NCBI GenBank assembly: GCA_000467715.1 | Contig: AJFK01000318.1 | Location: forward strand, 62,001-126,000 | Source: Hysterium pulicare CBS 123377 | Lineage: Eukaryota; Ascomycota; Dothideomycetes; Hysteriales; Hysteriaceae | Reading direction: 5' to 3' | DNA: 64,000 nt | Shown: positions 45,866 to 57,393 of the stretch, in pieces | Layout of the letters: every line of letters begins with the position of its first letter | Position numbering within the stretch: position 1 is the first letter of the stretch | Notes under the pieces: model-generated | Seen by the model: the letters and a program-made list of their open reading frames with translations, nothing else | Told to the model about the DNA's origin: nothing | Databases searched by the model: none | Position numbers and translations under genes: made by a program

Positions 45866-47199
45866 CTACTCCAGCAGCACATCAAACTCCCCATCATCCC
45901 TCCTCTTAAGCTCCGTCAGATTCTTCGGATAACAAGCCGAAATCTTATTGAAATACCAACCATGCGCAGAGATATCCAGTTGCGTATTGCCCGCATTCCC
46001 CTGCGTCTCATCAATGCCATCATATCTCGTGATATCGTTAGCCGTGACAGCGACGTTGTTCCCAGAGGAGATGTAGTATTCCGGGGAGATGTGGCGGAAG
46101 CCGAGGGCTGTGGGAGGGAGGCGCGGAACGGGGTCGTTGAGGTGCGTGACGCGGTAGTTACCCGTGGTCGTTTGGGCGGTTATGTAGGTTGCGATGGCTG
46201 AGAGGCCGATGCGGGGGGAGCCGTATGTGTACTGTTGGAGAGGACAGGTTAGTATGATAGTTTTACTACTATTGACGATTATATGCAAAACGGAGAATAG
46301 TACATACCAGCTCAGTAGTCACACCCTGATTCCTCAACTCGGCGGCACAAAAACTGGCAATTGCTCCACCCAGAGAGTGTCCAACTACCTTAACTGCATA
46401 GTTAGGATACATTGCCCTGGCCGAGTTTACAGCTGCTAGTACGCCAGTCTTTGCCTCGTTCCATGAGGTATAGAAGCCATCCGATGCGACACAAGTGGGG
46501 CAGATATCGGTTGGGACTGTAGGGAATTCGACATCTGTAAGATAGTTTCGGAGAGACTCGGAGCCGCGGAATGCAGTGACGATAAGAGAGTTTGTACTGT
46601 CGGTTGCTACAAATCCGGTTACGTCTGTTGCGAGGGAGCTGATGAAATGTAACGTTAGTGAAAATCTCGGGGTAGTTGCGGCGAGTCCGAGTATAACAGT
46701 GCGCAAAAGGGACAGCGTATTTCAAAAAAAAAAAAAAGGATTTTGGCAGAAAAGTCCATGCCTTCTGAATCCATGGGGCCAAAACATTGTATTGGGAAGG
46801 TAAAAAAAATGTGAACGGAGATTGTGATGTAAGACTGTCTTACTTTTGGAATTCCAACACCGTCGTCGTATTCGCGCTTTGAACGTCCGGACAATTGCCT
46901 GCCGAACAGACTAATTTGGTACCTGTGGAATTATTGTTGATAGGGCAATAGGCGGCGGCAGCGTACTGCTCCATAAATGCGAGCTTTGCATATACATCGG
47001 AGGAAACAGTTAGACATTGTTAGCATACTTAGTTCTAGCACCGCCAGGCTAGAGATGGGGGACTGAATTAGAGTGGGAATAGATGAAATGGCTTACCTCT
47101 CAGAGTAAGAGGAGCAGCAAAAGAACCAACTACAAACACCAACACCAATCCCAGATTGATCGAACATTTCGACGATAGACCCATAATAGCAATAGTCAT
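45866..47199 (-). CDS. Secreted class 3 lipase / feruloyl-esterase-like, 320 aa, 4 exons, one non-AG acceptor
   Basis: Extracellular lipase_3-fold hydrolase. Model: complement(join(45866..46231, 46308..46638, 46844..47006, 47097..47199)). A signal peptide (core LGLVLVFVVGSFA) precedes a mature domain with AAAAYCP and CSAGNCP cysteines. Further landmarks are VTAFRGSES, the nucleophile elbow VGHSLGGAIASF (Ser about residue 176), HLNDPVPRLPP (catalytic Asp) and ISAHGWYF (catalytic His). Intron 1 joins correctly (LR-VSSDVYAKLAF) only if it ends in CTAACTG, a TG acceptor. No in-frame AG is available. Intron 2 is 205 nt with a 14-T run. The start at 47199 (MTIAIMGL) or 47184 is undecided. Substrate could be triglycerides or feruloyl esters. 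Confidence 0.82.
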
Positions 47200-49042
47200 G
47201 ATATATTCAACAACAGTATATACGACCACCACTAGAAAGCAGCTTAAAAAATATAAACAACGAATAAAAAACGAACGACTTGAGGAGCAGACTCACTCAG
47301 CTTGAATGGTAAGAAAGAGAGAAACATAAGACGTACCTCAACCTACCTTTATGTCTCCCAGAACACATCCCCCGCAATCTAATCCATGAGTACTGGGTGT
47401 CCGTATCCTGGTCCTAGAGGCTTCAGGGCACCTCACCAAATTTAGTTACCCGTCCCGTCTTGCACATAGCCACGAGCAGAGTCGGACGGCCAAGGTCCGT
47501 TGAAGGTGGCCGCGCATGCATGAACTCAGGTCATGCCCCAAGAGCCCTATCCAAGTAGTGGTCAGCTTGGCGGCTATCCTTACTGCTTCCAAACCTCGAC
47601 CCCTGCATGCCATCCCAAGCTTTTTAGGGCTTGATTGGCGTGGTGTGTGTTCAGGGACCTCATTGGTAGACCTCCTTTATGCGATTCTAAACTTCCGGAG
47701 CCAAAAGAAAGCGGAAAGGGTGGGTCGGCGCGAAAAGACGCATGGCTGTGGGTTTGGTTTGACGTGTGCGAGATCCAACGACGACGAGAGGATCGGCATA
47801 AGGTTTCAAGATTTATTGATCCGCCGCCACTCCGCAGCTCTGGACGCCACAGCACAGCCTCGTGGGGGTTTTGTGTGTTTCTGAATTCTGGAGTAGAAGG
47901 TGTAGCAGAATTGCAAAATCGACAGGCAGAACGCCACATTATTCTAAGCAGCATAGTGCGCATCTGCTGCGACTGGTCAGTATGCTTAATATTTCTCGCG
48001 CCGGGTTTCTATCCTCTATGTGTTAAGCCCAAGCCCAAGCTCAAGGATGTTTTTGTCTGCGGCTCCGAGACAATGGGTGGCTTGCTTCGATATTACCTGC
48101 ATACGAATAGTGTAAATTCGGAGTTCATGCGGAGGAGAAGCTGAAATCAGACCATGAAATACCCCTTTTGGGAGCTTGTCCATGGTGGGTCGTGATAGAG
48201 TGGTAAAGAGTTTGATGCGGGGAACCCAGTGTTGGCTTTTTTCCATCGTTAAAAGGAAAGAAATGGTGTTTCTACCGCGGCATGAATCTCATGTCCTGTA
48301 ATTGAGATTGGTCGAAACCCCGGCATAATGATCATCTGATATATGCCGGGTACCTGCGATTGCGCAGGCTCGCTTCCGGGGCAACGTTTGAAAAGGTGAA
48401 AGGGTGTGTTGCGTTTCAGGGCTTGGTGCCTTGACGTCATTTCTTGAACGCCGAATACTGGACATATTTGCTTTCTGGGAGTTTTATGCACCTATGGGCC
48501 GATGGGTATCTTTGGCGAGTGTGTCTCGCCTATCTATACCAATGTAGGGAATCACCAGGAGGTGGAGGTTGAACTGTGTGGTAGATATGTTGTGTGGTGG
48601 AATACTGGGGAGCGAATGCTCGGTCCGATTCGTTCACTAGATCGCATGCTTTTAGCCTTATCTCTTGTACCTATTGCGTGTGTTCTCCGACTCGAACATC
48701 TCAACTATCTGCTATTCTCTTTCCCCTTTGCTCTCCATATGTTGACTTTGGGCTTTTCAAGCGCATTCACTGTGGTGCAGCTTATCTTTTCCCACTCGCG
48801 AACAAACTATGACATCTCCTTTTGGTAAGACCTCATATATATAGCCCCAGTCAAAAGGGTCAATCACGTGAAAGGCACCTCGACCATTTTCATCTTATCA
48901 CGGAGCATCATGGCCACTTTTCCTAGCTCTCAGGGTTTTACAGTATTTTGTATGACTTCAGAATAGCTCTGCAGGGTCCAGTGGTCACTCCTGGAGGATT
49001 GCCAACTCAATAGGGGTATCAATTTCTATATTACCATCAATT
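47200..49042. other. Gene-poor interval, 1.8 kb
   Basis: Promoter region of the lipase gene (a TATATTT-like stretch on the minus strand near 47247-47256) and further sequence without recognisable domains. Frames at 47516-47884, 47635-48144 and 48502-48828 look accidental. CACGTG at 48865-48870. AT content rises toward the repeat region on the right. Confidence 0.4.
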
Positions 49043-49812
49043 ACAATGTTTCGTCTCTTGAAGCTCTTGGTTCCTACCAGTCCGAGTACACAAGAACTTC
49101 GATACCACTCATCAATCTTAGAGAACATCTTACCCCTTTCTCCAGACCCTCAATTAGCATCAAGCTCCTAGGGTAAAATACCACACAAAGATATATATAG
49201 TTGATTTATGGAAAGCTAGATAGAGCTTTAAGTAGGCTTCTTGGAACTAATGCTCTTGCGTAATATTCTTTAGATAAATATAATCTAATTTCCGGAACAG
49301 TAGAGCACAGCAAGTGAGTTTACAAGAAAAGGTACTCTTGTTAAGAGAGATATACAACTTTAAAAGAGCTTTCCGGTGCTGGTGTTTCATCGATCCAGCA
49401 TAGTCTCTCTGCACATTTTAAGAAATCAACTTATCCCTTTTCTGAGATACTAAAGAACAATAGCTCTGCACTTTAAGAATAACACGTTGGGAGCCATCGA
49501 TGTACGGCTTCAGAAAGGCTTTCCAGAGTTCAAGAACTCTTACGTTTCTTAACACAGTTAGGCAAAGGCCATTCCTAATTCTAGGGTACTAGAGATTAGT
49601 CATTTACTTTCTTCAAGATCACACCACCGTAATTGACTATATACGGCTTTACAAGAGCTTGCCAGTGTCACAGCCCTCTCCCACACTACAAGCTTACGTT
49701 AGTATAGATAGAAAGACATTTAACCTTTTTCTAATATAGCACATGTCACCAGTCTACTTTGAAAAAGACTCAAGATCCGTAAATAGCCATATCCGGCTTT
49801 AATTCAGCTATC
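49043..49812 (-). repeat. Degenerate ~147-bp tandem repeat, five to six units; apparent decayed repeat-protein gene
   Basis: A core resembling CTTTAAGAAA..CATCTTAACCCTTTTCTGAGA recurs near 49115, 49267, 49414, 49557 and 49705, a spacing of about 143-152 bp. A second anchor (ACGGCTTTAAAAGAGCTTTCC-like) recurs near 49351, 49501, 49641 and 49788. Read on the minus strand, this second anchor gives a recurring peptide of the form (W/R/Q)-(K/Q/E)-A-x-(L/V)-K-(P/L)-Y-(I/L), with 49 codons per unit. The frame is not open across the array, so this is a ruin and not a gene. I do not recognise the repeat family. Units are perhaps 50-60 per cent alike by eye. Confidence 0.6.
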
Positions 49813-49940
49813 CAGAGGCAGGCTCTACCGAGAGCAAATCAACCTAAGTCATCATACCCAGGAAATCCCCAGACTAATTTCCATCCTAAGCCAAGCCCCA
49901 GAACCCTTTGCCAGGCAAGACCAATTCACCAAAGAAGACC

Positions 49941-51557
49941 CTAATACCTAGTCCATCCCCAATCCGCCTTAATGCCGCGAGCACACCAGACCAAGAACCC
50001 ACCCAAACTCTGCACACCACCCACAAAAAGCCAAACACCTTCAAACCTATTATCTGGAGCATCACGCAGACAGACCGCCGCAATCACAATACCCAAGAAA
50101 ACAGCAACACCAAGACACAGCATCGTGGCCGCTATGCGCAGGGGATCATCTCGGCATTTCGTCTGTCCAGGCCAGTTGAAATACGCAATGACCCGTACAT
50201 GCTGATCCAGTACAATTCCAGACCCGAACCCGAACACAGCGACACAGAACCAGGAGACCCAAGATGCCTTTCCTGTAGCTAGGATGATGGCTGCCATGCC
50301 GGAGAGGGTGTAGCCGAAGTCGAGGGTATTCACGTTTCCGAGGTAGGCGGCGCCGAAGGGGATGAGGGCGTGGCCGGCGATGTTGGCACAGAGTGTGACC
50401 AGCAGGAAGGATGTACCACTCTCGGGCCAGTAGCCGAAGAAATTAGTGGCGTAGAGGGTTATGTAGACGTAAAAAGTGAGGATACCTAGGAAACCGATGA
50501 ATTGGCCTAGGAGGAAGGGCGTATAGCTTGCTGAATTGAACATGTCTTGTCCGCGCCAGGTCTGATGTTCCAATGGCTGTTTCAGAGGGTTGGGTTTGAG
50601 GATCAGACAGATTATAGAGAGGGTGACCAGCATGACGGCGCCTTGGATGCAGATGCCGAGTTTGAAGCCGGAGAGACTGTAGAAGAAGACACGGCCGATG
50701 GATGCGAAGACTAGAGCGCCGAAAGGTCCACCGACGGCATGACTGGCGCTTGCTCGCGCAATGTCATTCTCGTAGTAGGTTGATAGAGCCAATGTACCAG
50801 AAACCAGGACCATTCCCAATGCAAACCCTTGCAGTATGCCTTGTAAGATGAAGAAATGCCACCACTGCGTACACAGAACCAGAAGGAATTGTGCTGAGAG
50901 GGCGAGGAAGGCTCCTGGGACCATGAGGCCCCAGTATTGGTCGAGCAACCAGAGCTTGCCGACTGGGAGTGCAGCGAAGAAGAGACAGGAAAGTTGGGCG
51001 GCTGGGATCAGCGAAAGGAGCTTGATGTTCGTACCGAAGAGCAAACTGTTGTGGTAGTACTCGAGGTAGACAGACGAGGAGAGCGGGAGACCCCAGCAAG
51101 TGAAGTGGATAAGGGCTGCTGCGACTAGGGCTCTGGCACGTCTGTTGGCGTTCCACCAGCTAGATTGGCCTGGATTCGGCAGGATTGGGAGAGGGAGGTT
51201 CTTAAGGGAGGCCAAGCCGTATGCATCGTCCTTGATGCCATGAAATTGGCTAGGCTGGCTTTGCTGGAGATCTGGCTGTTGGTCTACCCTTCGAAGTGAA
51301 GCGACAGCAGTGCTGGATGGAGATGCGAAGGAATTAGCTCTGAGAGCTGGGTTTGATGAGAAGCGATACATTCCTCCGTGTACTGGAGTGGGTAGTTCAA
51401 TGAGAGGAATGTCGCTGCTTTGCAGAGTGGTGTTAGCTTGCGGTGAGGGAGTAGCGAGAGATTTGAGTGAGGCTGTTGCCAGTCACCTGACTTACTCAGC
51501 ATCATCATTAGGAAGCGCAAAAGCGTCGTAGACGAAGTACCAGTCCTCAAGCTCCAT
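49941..51557 (-). CDS. MFS transporter, monocarboxylate-type, 512 aa, 2 exons
   Basis: Plasma-membrane or organelle major-facilitator carrier. Model: complement(join(49941..51417, 51496..51557)); the short first exon gives MELEDWYFVYDAFALPNDDA and joins to DSDIPLIELPTPVHGGMYRF. After an ~85-residue cytosolic N-terminus come about 12 membrane helices, e.g. ALVAAALIHFTCWGLPLSSS, FFILQGILQGFALGMVLVSG, LGICIQGAVMLVTLSIICL, FIGFLGILTFYVYITLYAT and VFLGIVIAAVCLR. The pattern resembles fungal monocarboxylate/Mch-like permeases, but conserved Arg/Asp substrate residues could not be checked. A second fungal-type feature is the WPESGTSFLLVTLCANIAGH segment. Substrate unknown. Confidence 0.85.
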
Positions 51558-52003
51558 ACTAGCTACTTTTGGCGTGGTTGTGGAGGTGAAGGTGAGGCGG
51601 TCTGTTGTGTATATGGTTATACACGGGTCTTGGCATCCGACGGCGCAACATGTGCAGGATCATTCCAACCAAGGTCCCCGCCGTGCGCGCGCTCCACTTG
51701 ACCTGTGGGACAAGTAACAAATGGCTTTTCCGTCCGTGAGAGCTCCCTCCCTAATGGTATTGAGTTCAGGCTTGATTTGGCGTAGGAGAGAATGAATTCA
51801 CATTGATATCCACAGAACTGCACCCGAAAAGAAGGCAGGGAAAAGGGAAAGAGACGATCAATAATAAGGAAAGTTGATTCTAGAGTCATGACTATTGAGA
51901 GACATCATGAAAGAGTTACCCTTTTAGGTCCTTATCCATAAACACCATTATATACCGCGCCAAAACAACACCTCCCAATGCTCGTGGACTGTATAGAAGC
52001 AGC
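51558..52003. other. Intergenic region
   Basis: Promoter side of the MFS gene and 3' flank of the SH3 gene, both minus strand. No gene recognised. Confidence 0.4.
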
Positions 52004-52777
52004 CTAGAAGATACCATTTACAATGTTGGAGCCGATAGTAGCACCAGCGCCAAAGATAGCAGCATTACCCAGCTTCTTGCCAAACTTCTTGCCCGTCTCG
52101 TTGACCTTGTTCGGTTCATTACCTGGCTGTCCAGCTCCAGCACCATTGCTAACATCCAGCGGCATGTTTCCATAGTTGCTTGGCTGCGGAGTAGCACCAG
52201 GGACCATAGGGCCCTTCTCCTCGACGACCTTGACATAACTGCGCGGGAAGATACCTTCTTGACCAGTGCGTTCATTTTTGCCTTTCCACCATTCTGCGTT
52301 CATGTATTCGGTGACGATGACTCGGTCATTTGGTAGAAGAGCAAGGTCTCCGTCATCTTGTGCATTGTATTGGTAGAGAGCCGATGCGGTGGCGAGAACT
52401 GTTGGTGCTGGAGGAGCAGTGGCATACGCTGGCGGTGGTGGAGTGGGATTGTTGGCATAGTATCCGACGTTGGGCTGCTGCCTCTTTTCGTCGTTATGAA
52501 TATTCAAATTCGCCATCGGGGCTACAGGAAGTTGTTGTGCGGCTGGGACAGGAGCAGCGGCTGGAAGGGGAGTACGAGAGCCGTTGGCGGACGGGAGCGT
52601 ATTAATGACCGTTTGGAATTGGTGGTCGGAAATGATATTGGCATCAAGGAGAAACTCAAGCTCCTACAGAAAGTACCAGTTAGCATTCTCTTCGATTCGG
52701 TGATTTACATATAGACCTACAGATCTGATCGTTCTGAGCGACCTGTTGGCCATTGCGGTATTGAATCCTTCAGCCAT
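52004..52777 (-). CDS. SH3-domain protein, Lsb1/Pin3-like, 238 aa, 2 exons
   Basis: Actin/endocytosis-associated SH3 adaptor resembling yeast Lsb1/Pin3, which bind Las17/WASP. Model: complement(join(52004..52663, 52721..52777)). The first exon gives MAEGFNTAMANRSLRTIRS, a conserved N-terminal signature of the group. The region ELEFLLDANIISDHQFQTVI matches the Lsb family helix. An Ala/Pro-rich linker with PPPPAYA follows. The SH3 domain, about residues 114-167, has ALYQYNAQ, the conserved WWKGKN and the IFPRSYV end. The C-terminal Gly/Ala-rich tail (KKFGKKLGNAAIFGAGATIG) is typical of these proteins and may contact membrane. Confidence 0.9.
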
Positions 52778-53253
52778 GCTGTTGATTGGGTTAAAGGATG
52801 GGTGAGCTGCCAATCTAGAATTGAGCACTTAATGCCAATTTTTACTTCACAAAATCGAAATTCTTTAGTAAAAGGCAAGTGAAGGTGGTGGTATACGGTG
52901 GGGGAATGGCGTTGAGTTGAGGCTGGGATGTTCAGAGGGTTCGCCTAGCGGGCTGTGCCCCTGTCCCTACCCGGCCGGGGCAGTGCATTTATCGTTCTCT
53001 TCTCGCCGCGTCACGACAAGTGCGTGGCCATATCGGGATTTCTGTGGAACAATTGAATTCTCGTCACTGGAAGAAGTTTCAGTGAGTTGCACAGGGCGAT
53101 CTGGCAAGGGTTACTTGGGAGATAATTCCAGTTGCGTTAACAGCCCATCTAATAGCTCAATGCAGAACGAATTTGTGTCTCAGGGACGCTTTTCATCATT
53201 GAAGGTAGTCATATTGCTTTACTATTGCTGTTATACTTCGTCAGTGTTCTTAT
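52778..53253. other. Intergenic region
   Basis: SH3 gene promoter and 3' flank of the SDR gene, both minus strand. No feature recognised. Confidence 0.4.
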
Positions 53254-54098
53254 CTACTTCCTGCCCTTCATCATCTGGACCATCCCGTTGAACATTTCTT
53301 GTCGTGACATCTCAAATTTATCCATAGCGGCTTGTGCCATACCTACAGGAACCTGCTCATCTCCTTTTACGATCTTCGCCCAAGATTCCTCCGTAAACTG
53401 CTTCAAGGGCATTCCCATTGATCCTGGTACTGTATCAGTGACCTGTCCACATATGACGAATGGTTTCCAAACTTACGACCGTTCTTGATATCTGGCTGAT
53501 GTTTCTCATCATGCAGTTCCGTCTGGACAGCAGGAGGAAATATTTCAACGACCTTGACATTTCCTGGACCGTCTTTCATTTGCTCTCGGAGACAGAGTAA
53601 GAAGTGATGAAGCGCCGCCTTGGAAGCGCAGTAATTCGAACACCTTATTATCGGTACCATTGCCAGGCCCGATGAAGTATACATAAGAGCCGTCTCATGA
53701 TTCTGCGACTGTAAATGAGGAAGGAAAGCTTTTGTCAAATGGATATATGAAATGTAGTTTGTCATGAATTCCTCCTCGAGCACTGACAAGTCCACAGTCT
53801 CTGGCTTGGTAAAATCAAAAGGGCGCTGGATTCCCGAGTTTATCAAGATGCAACCGAGGTCTGGATGCGCTTTTGTAATATCTTGGGCGAATCTGGGAAT
53901 CTGGGAGAGTTTCGTGATGTCGAATTGAACGGCTTCAGCTTTGTCTTTTCCATGTTTTGAAACGAACGCGTCCAGTTTCTCTTTTCTGCGGCCAACGACA
54001 ATGACTTTCTTGCCGGCTTCGATAATTCTCTCAGCGTATGCCTCGCCAATTCCAGATGTAGCACCGATGACGAGCGTTGTATTGTATTTGTAGGCCAT
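53254..54098 (-). CDS. Short-chain dehydrogenase (DltE-like), 263 aa, 2 exons
   Basis: NAD(P)-dependent SDR. Model: complement(join(53254..53423, 53477..54098)), donor C|GTAAGT, acceptor TACCAG. The cofactor loop is GATSGIGEAYA near residue 13 and GRRKEKL follows the second strand. The usual NNAG reads INSG (CILINSGIQRPFDF), a feature of the DltE-like subgroup. Catalytic residues are Ser in MYTSSGLA and the NYCASK YxxxK pair. Exon 2 supplies the group-specific C-terminus (MGMPLKQFTEESWAKIVKGD, then GMAQAAMDKFEMSRQEMF). Substrate unknown. Confidence 0.9.
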
Positions 54099-54996
54099 TG
54101 TGAAGGAAGAATAGGAGGTACTGTAGGAGGATATCTGGATGTGGTCGTGTTTTAAATTCTGAGTAGTTGCGACGACAAGCAGATAAATAAAAGTAGATCA
54201 GTGCCGGAAATGACGAAATAACAAGTCCTACCAAATTATAATATACCCTAGAAATCGGAGATAAAATGACATTAGATCCGGAATGTAGGTGTAATGATTT
54301 GCATCTACCGAACAATGCTCCGGATATATAGTATTCTTTCAAAGGCGTTCAAGTGCTTCGCCAGATTTACGAGCATCTCAGATTAGTGCTCTATACTGAA
54401 GTGCGCATGAAGGTGCGCGCATTGTGGATTTTGAACGACAAAGTTGATAGAGTACAAGTCCCAGTCTGGTTTGAAGGGGTGACTCTTGATTCCCTGCAGT
54501 TGGATCCTGTCCGTCGTTAGTCATGGTGCCAATAGAATACAATTCAATATATTGTGTTGCTGGATCACTGCTCTGCAGGGATGATATTATAGTAGGCAGA
54601 AGAACATGGTCTTCTTCTCAACGAAGATGCTGGTCGCACAGACCCAAAAGAGTACGGGCCAAGCACCGTTTCATTCATCTGTCACTTTTATATCTTGTCA
54701 AACACACAGCGACATGCGACGAACGACTAACGCCAAACCCATTACTTTTCTAACTTTTCCTCTCTGTCTCGACATGGCCAATGACAGCCTCCCGAACGGA
54801 ATACGGCACCGAGCCGTCTCCTAAAAATCCAGGCCCTCGAAGCGGATAGTTTCCGCCGAGTATGCCCCACACCGATCATTGCGGAGCAGCAAGCTACCAA
54901 CGCCCACGGGAAATATGACCTACAGTCTAGCACACCATGGAGGGAGTTGGAGAATCTCAGCTTACTTTCCTGTAGTACAGTCTCTATTGAGTTGGA
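54099..54996. promoter_or_regulatory. Divergent promoter region (SDR and MFS genes)
   Basis: About 0.9 kb between two divergent starts. AT-rich in the SDR-proximal part (TATATAGTATTC near 54325). No gene recognised and no binding motif I can name. Confidence 0.45.
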
Positions 54997-56944
54997 ATGA
55001 AGGTCGAACAGGGGAAATCTACCGACGAATCCATCAAAGAGGAGGAAGATACGACATTAGCGAATGAAGCAGAGCTTGTCCAGTCGGAGAACCCACCGAA
55101 GGTTGAAGATGAGGAAGGGGGAGATGCGGTGGAGCAAAACAGGCCACAGTTCTCGAAAGCTAGACTTATTGCTTTGGTCTTGACTGTGGCCGGAGCTTCT
55201 TTTCTAAACGTGCGTATATTCCACTTGTTTGCATTATGGGTACTTTGAGACTAATGACTATAGACACTCGGAGTACAAGCCGCCGTCATCGTCCTCCCTA
55301 CAATTGGCAGACACCTACATATCCCAGATAGTCGACAACAGTGGGTAGTTTCCGCATACTCTCTCACCTTCGGATGCTTCCTCGTACGTGAAACCACAGA
55401 AACGAACTCATGGAACATAATTTGACAATGCGCACAGCTACTATGGGGGAGACTGGCAGATGTCTACGGCAAGCGCCTTATATTCATTTGGGGCTCAGCA
55501 TGGATGACGGTAATCACACTGGTCATTCCTTTCGTGCCGAATGAAGTGGGTTTCGACATCTTGAGAGGCCTCCAAGGCCTGGGGGCAGCTGCCAACGTCC
55601 CCACTGCGATTGGGATCCTTGGAGTCACATTCAAAGCTGGCAAGGCGAAGAACTACGCCTTCGCGTGCTATGGTAAACGCGTACTATATCAACGCTCTGG
55701 GGACTACTGCTAACTTTGCATAGGTGCTGGTGCGCCCCTTGGTGGTATATTTGGGAACATAATTGTAAATCCCTCGCTCGGTGCCATACGGCTAAACTAA
55801 CACTAGGCAGGGAGGTGTTATAGGAGAATTTTTGAGTTGGAAATGGGTATTCTGGATACTAGCCATTCTCGCTGGATTGGTAACAGTAGCTGGATATTAT
55901 GTTATACCACTGCCTCCAGTCAGACAAGAAGCCTCTGTTACCGCTAAAAACACAGTGGATTGGATAGGAGGGACACTGATCACTGTTGGGCTTTGTGTTC
56001 TGTTGTTTGCTCTGACCGAGGGCAATGTAGTAGGATGGAGCACGCCATGGGTGCCGACTCTCATTGCAGTCTCGATTCTCCTCGTTGCTGCCTTTGTTGT
56101 GTGGCAATGGTTACTGGAGAAGCACACCACCAAAAGACCGCTCATGAAAGTCTCGATCTTCCGAAACACAAGGTTCTCTGCGGCAATGATCATCATGGCG
56201 TTGTTCTTTGCATCCTTCAATAATTACCTCATCTTCGCAACATATTTGTAAGTTCTCTCATCACAAGCCATCTTTCATATGCAACGGTCTAACACATTTT
56301 CTAGTTTCCAAGACTACCAAGGCCTGAGCGTAATCCAAACAACCATCCGCTTCATCCCCACAGGCGTATCCGGAGGTAACACACATAACTCCCCCAATCC
56401 TACCCTCAAATTCATACTAAACAAATCTACAGTCATAGTCTCCTTCATAACCGCCAACCTCCTCCACCGCGTCCGCGGCGACTTCATCCTAACCTTCGGC
56501 ACAATCTGCGTCTCCATCTCCTCCCTCCTCTACGCCCTGCCCCTACCCCCACACATAACCTACTGGGCCTACAGCTTCCCCGCCATGGTCCTCTGCGTCT
56601 GCGGCGCCGACACCCTCTACCCAACCCTCATGCTCTTCACCGCGAAGTCGCTTCCACAAGAAGACCAAGCCTTAGGCGGAGCACTGATTAATGCGGTTGG
56701 CCAGATTGGTCGAGCGATTGGACTCGCGATTGCTACGGCGATTGAGACGGCTGTGATAGCGCGCGAGAAGGGCGTGGATATTAGTCAGGTTGGAGGAACG
56801 GGTGCGGGGACGGGGCCCGGGGATAAGGCGTTGTTGGCTGGGTATAGAGCAGCGGATTGGTTTGATTTTGGGATTGGCGTTTTGGCTTGTACGGTTGTGC
56901 TTGTTGCTTTTAGAGGCGCGGGCAAGGTGGGTGGGAAGCATTAG
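54997..56944 (+). CDS. MFS drug-type transporter (DHA2-like), 542 aa, 7 exons
   Basis: Model: join(54997..55209, 55264..55383, 55438..55672, 55724..55764, 55811..56247, 56305..56375, 56433..56944); the 41-nt exon 4 carries GAPLGGIFGNII. A charged N-terminus of about 55 residues is followed by membrane helices. Motif-A sequence is GRLADVYGKRLIF. Typical of the drug:H+ antiporter group are FDILRGLQGLGAAANVPTAI, AGAPLGGIFGN and GEFLSWKWVFWILAI. The helix count looks like 14, as in DHA2. A Gly-rich loop (GGTGAGTGPGDKALL) precedes the last helix. Probable efflux pump; substrate unknown. Confidence 0.87.
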
Positions 56945-57393
56945 TTTTCTTTTTTTGTATATACTACACATGTATATTAAAAATCAATGTTGTATATTCT
57001 TCGGATTTATGTTCTTCGACTTTGGTTCGTTTCTTGGACGTTTAAAAGAACCAGGATAATGTTTTAGTTTAAATTGAAATATTCTACTTTTCAACCCTAG
57101 TACAGGACATACCCGTTCTCAAAGATAATTTCACAGGAATCAGATTTTTGGATTGGAGAGTATTAAAAGAGAAAACTACCAGATGTCCTTTTCCATGCAA
57201 TCCATGTATGACCAGAACCAACACCCAGTACCCAGCCAAAGCACGCCGTGCAGAACCTGAGGCCCACTGAGATCTATATAGTACACACAGCAAATTTCTA
57301 CTCAGACAAAAGAAGAAGCTATTTTACAAGAACATCGACCCACTACCAAGCTGAGAAAGCCAAGTCCCGCTTTATGACACTGCACGGAGATGA
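56945..57393. other. Convergent intergenic region
   Basis: 3' flanks of the MFS gene (plus) and the helicase gene (minus). AT-rich with a T-run at 56945-56955. No other feature. Confidence 0.4.

Noticed and set aside
34998-47199. Possible secondary-metabolite cluster
   Set aside because: Contains an amidase, monooxygenase, aldolase and lipase but no PKS, NRPS, terpene synthase, cluster transcription factor or dedicated transporter; genes are spaced and functionally mixed.
47516-48144. Overlapping 122- and 169-codon plus-strand frames
   Set aside because: Overlap each other in different frames, no domain, no convincing start context.
48502-48828. 108-codon frame with hydrophobic stretches
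   Set aside because: Hydrophobicity follows from T-rich sequence; no family and no splice support.
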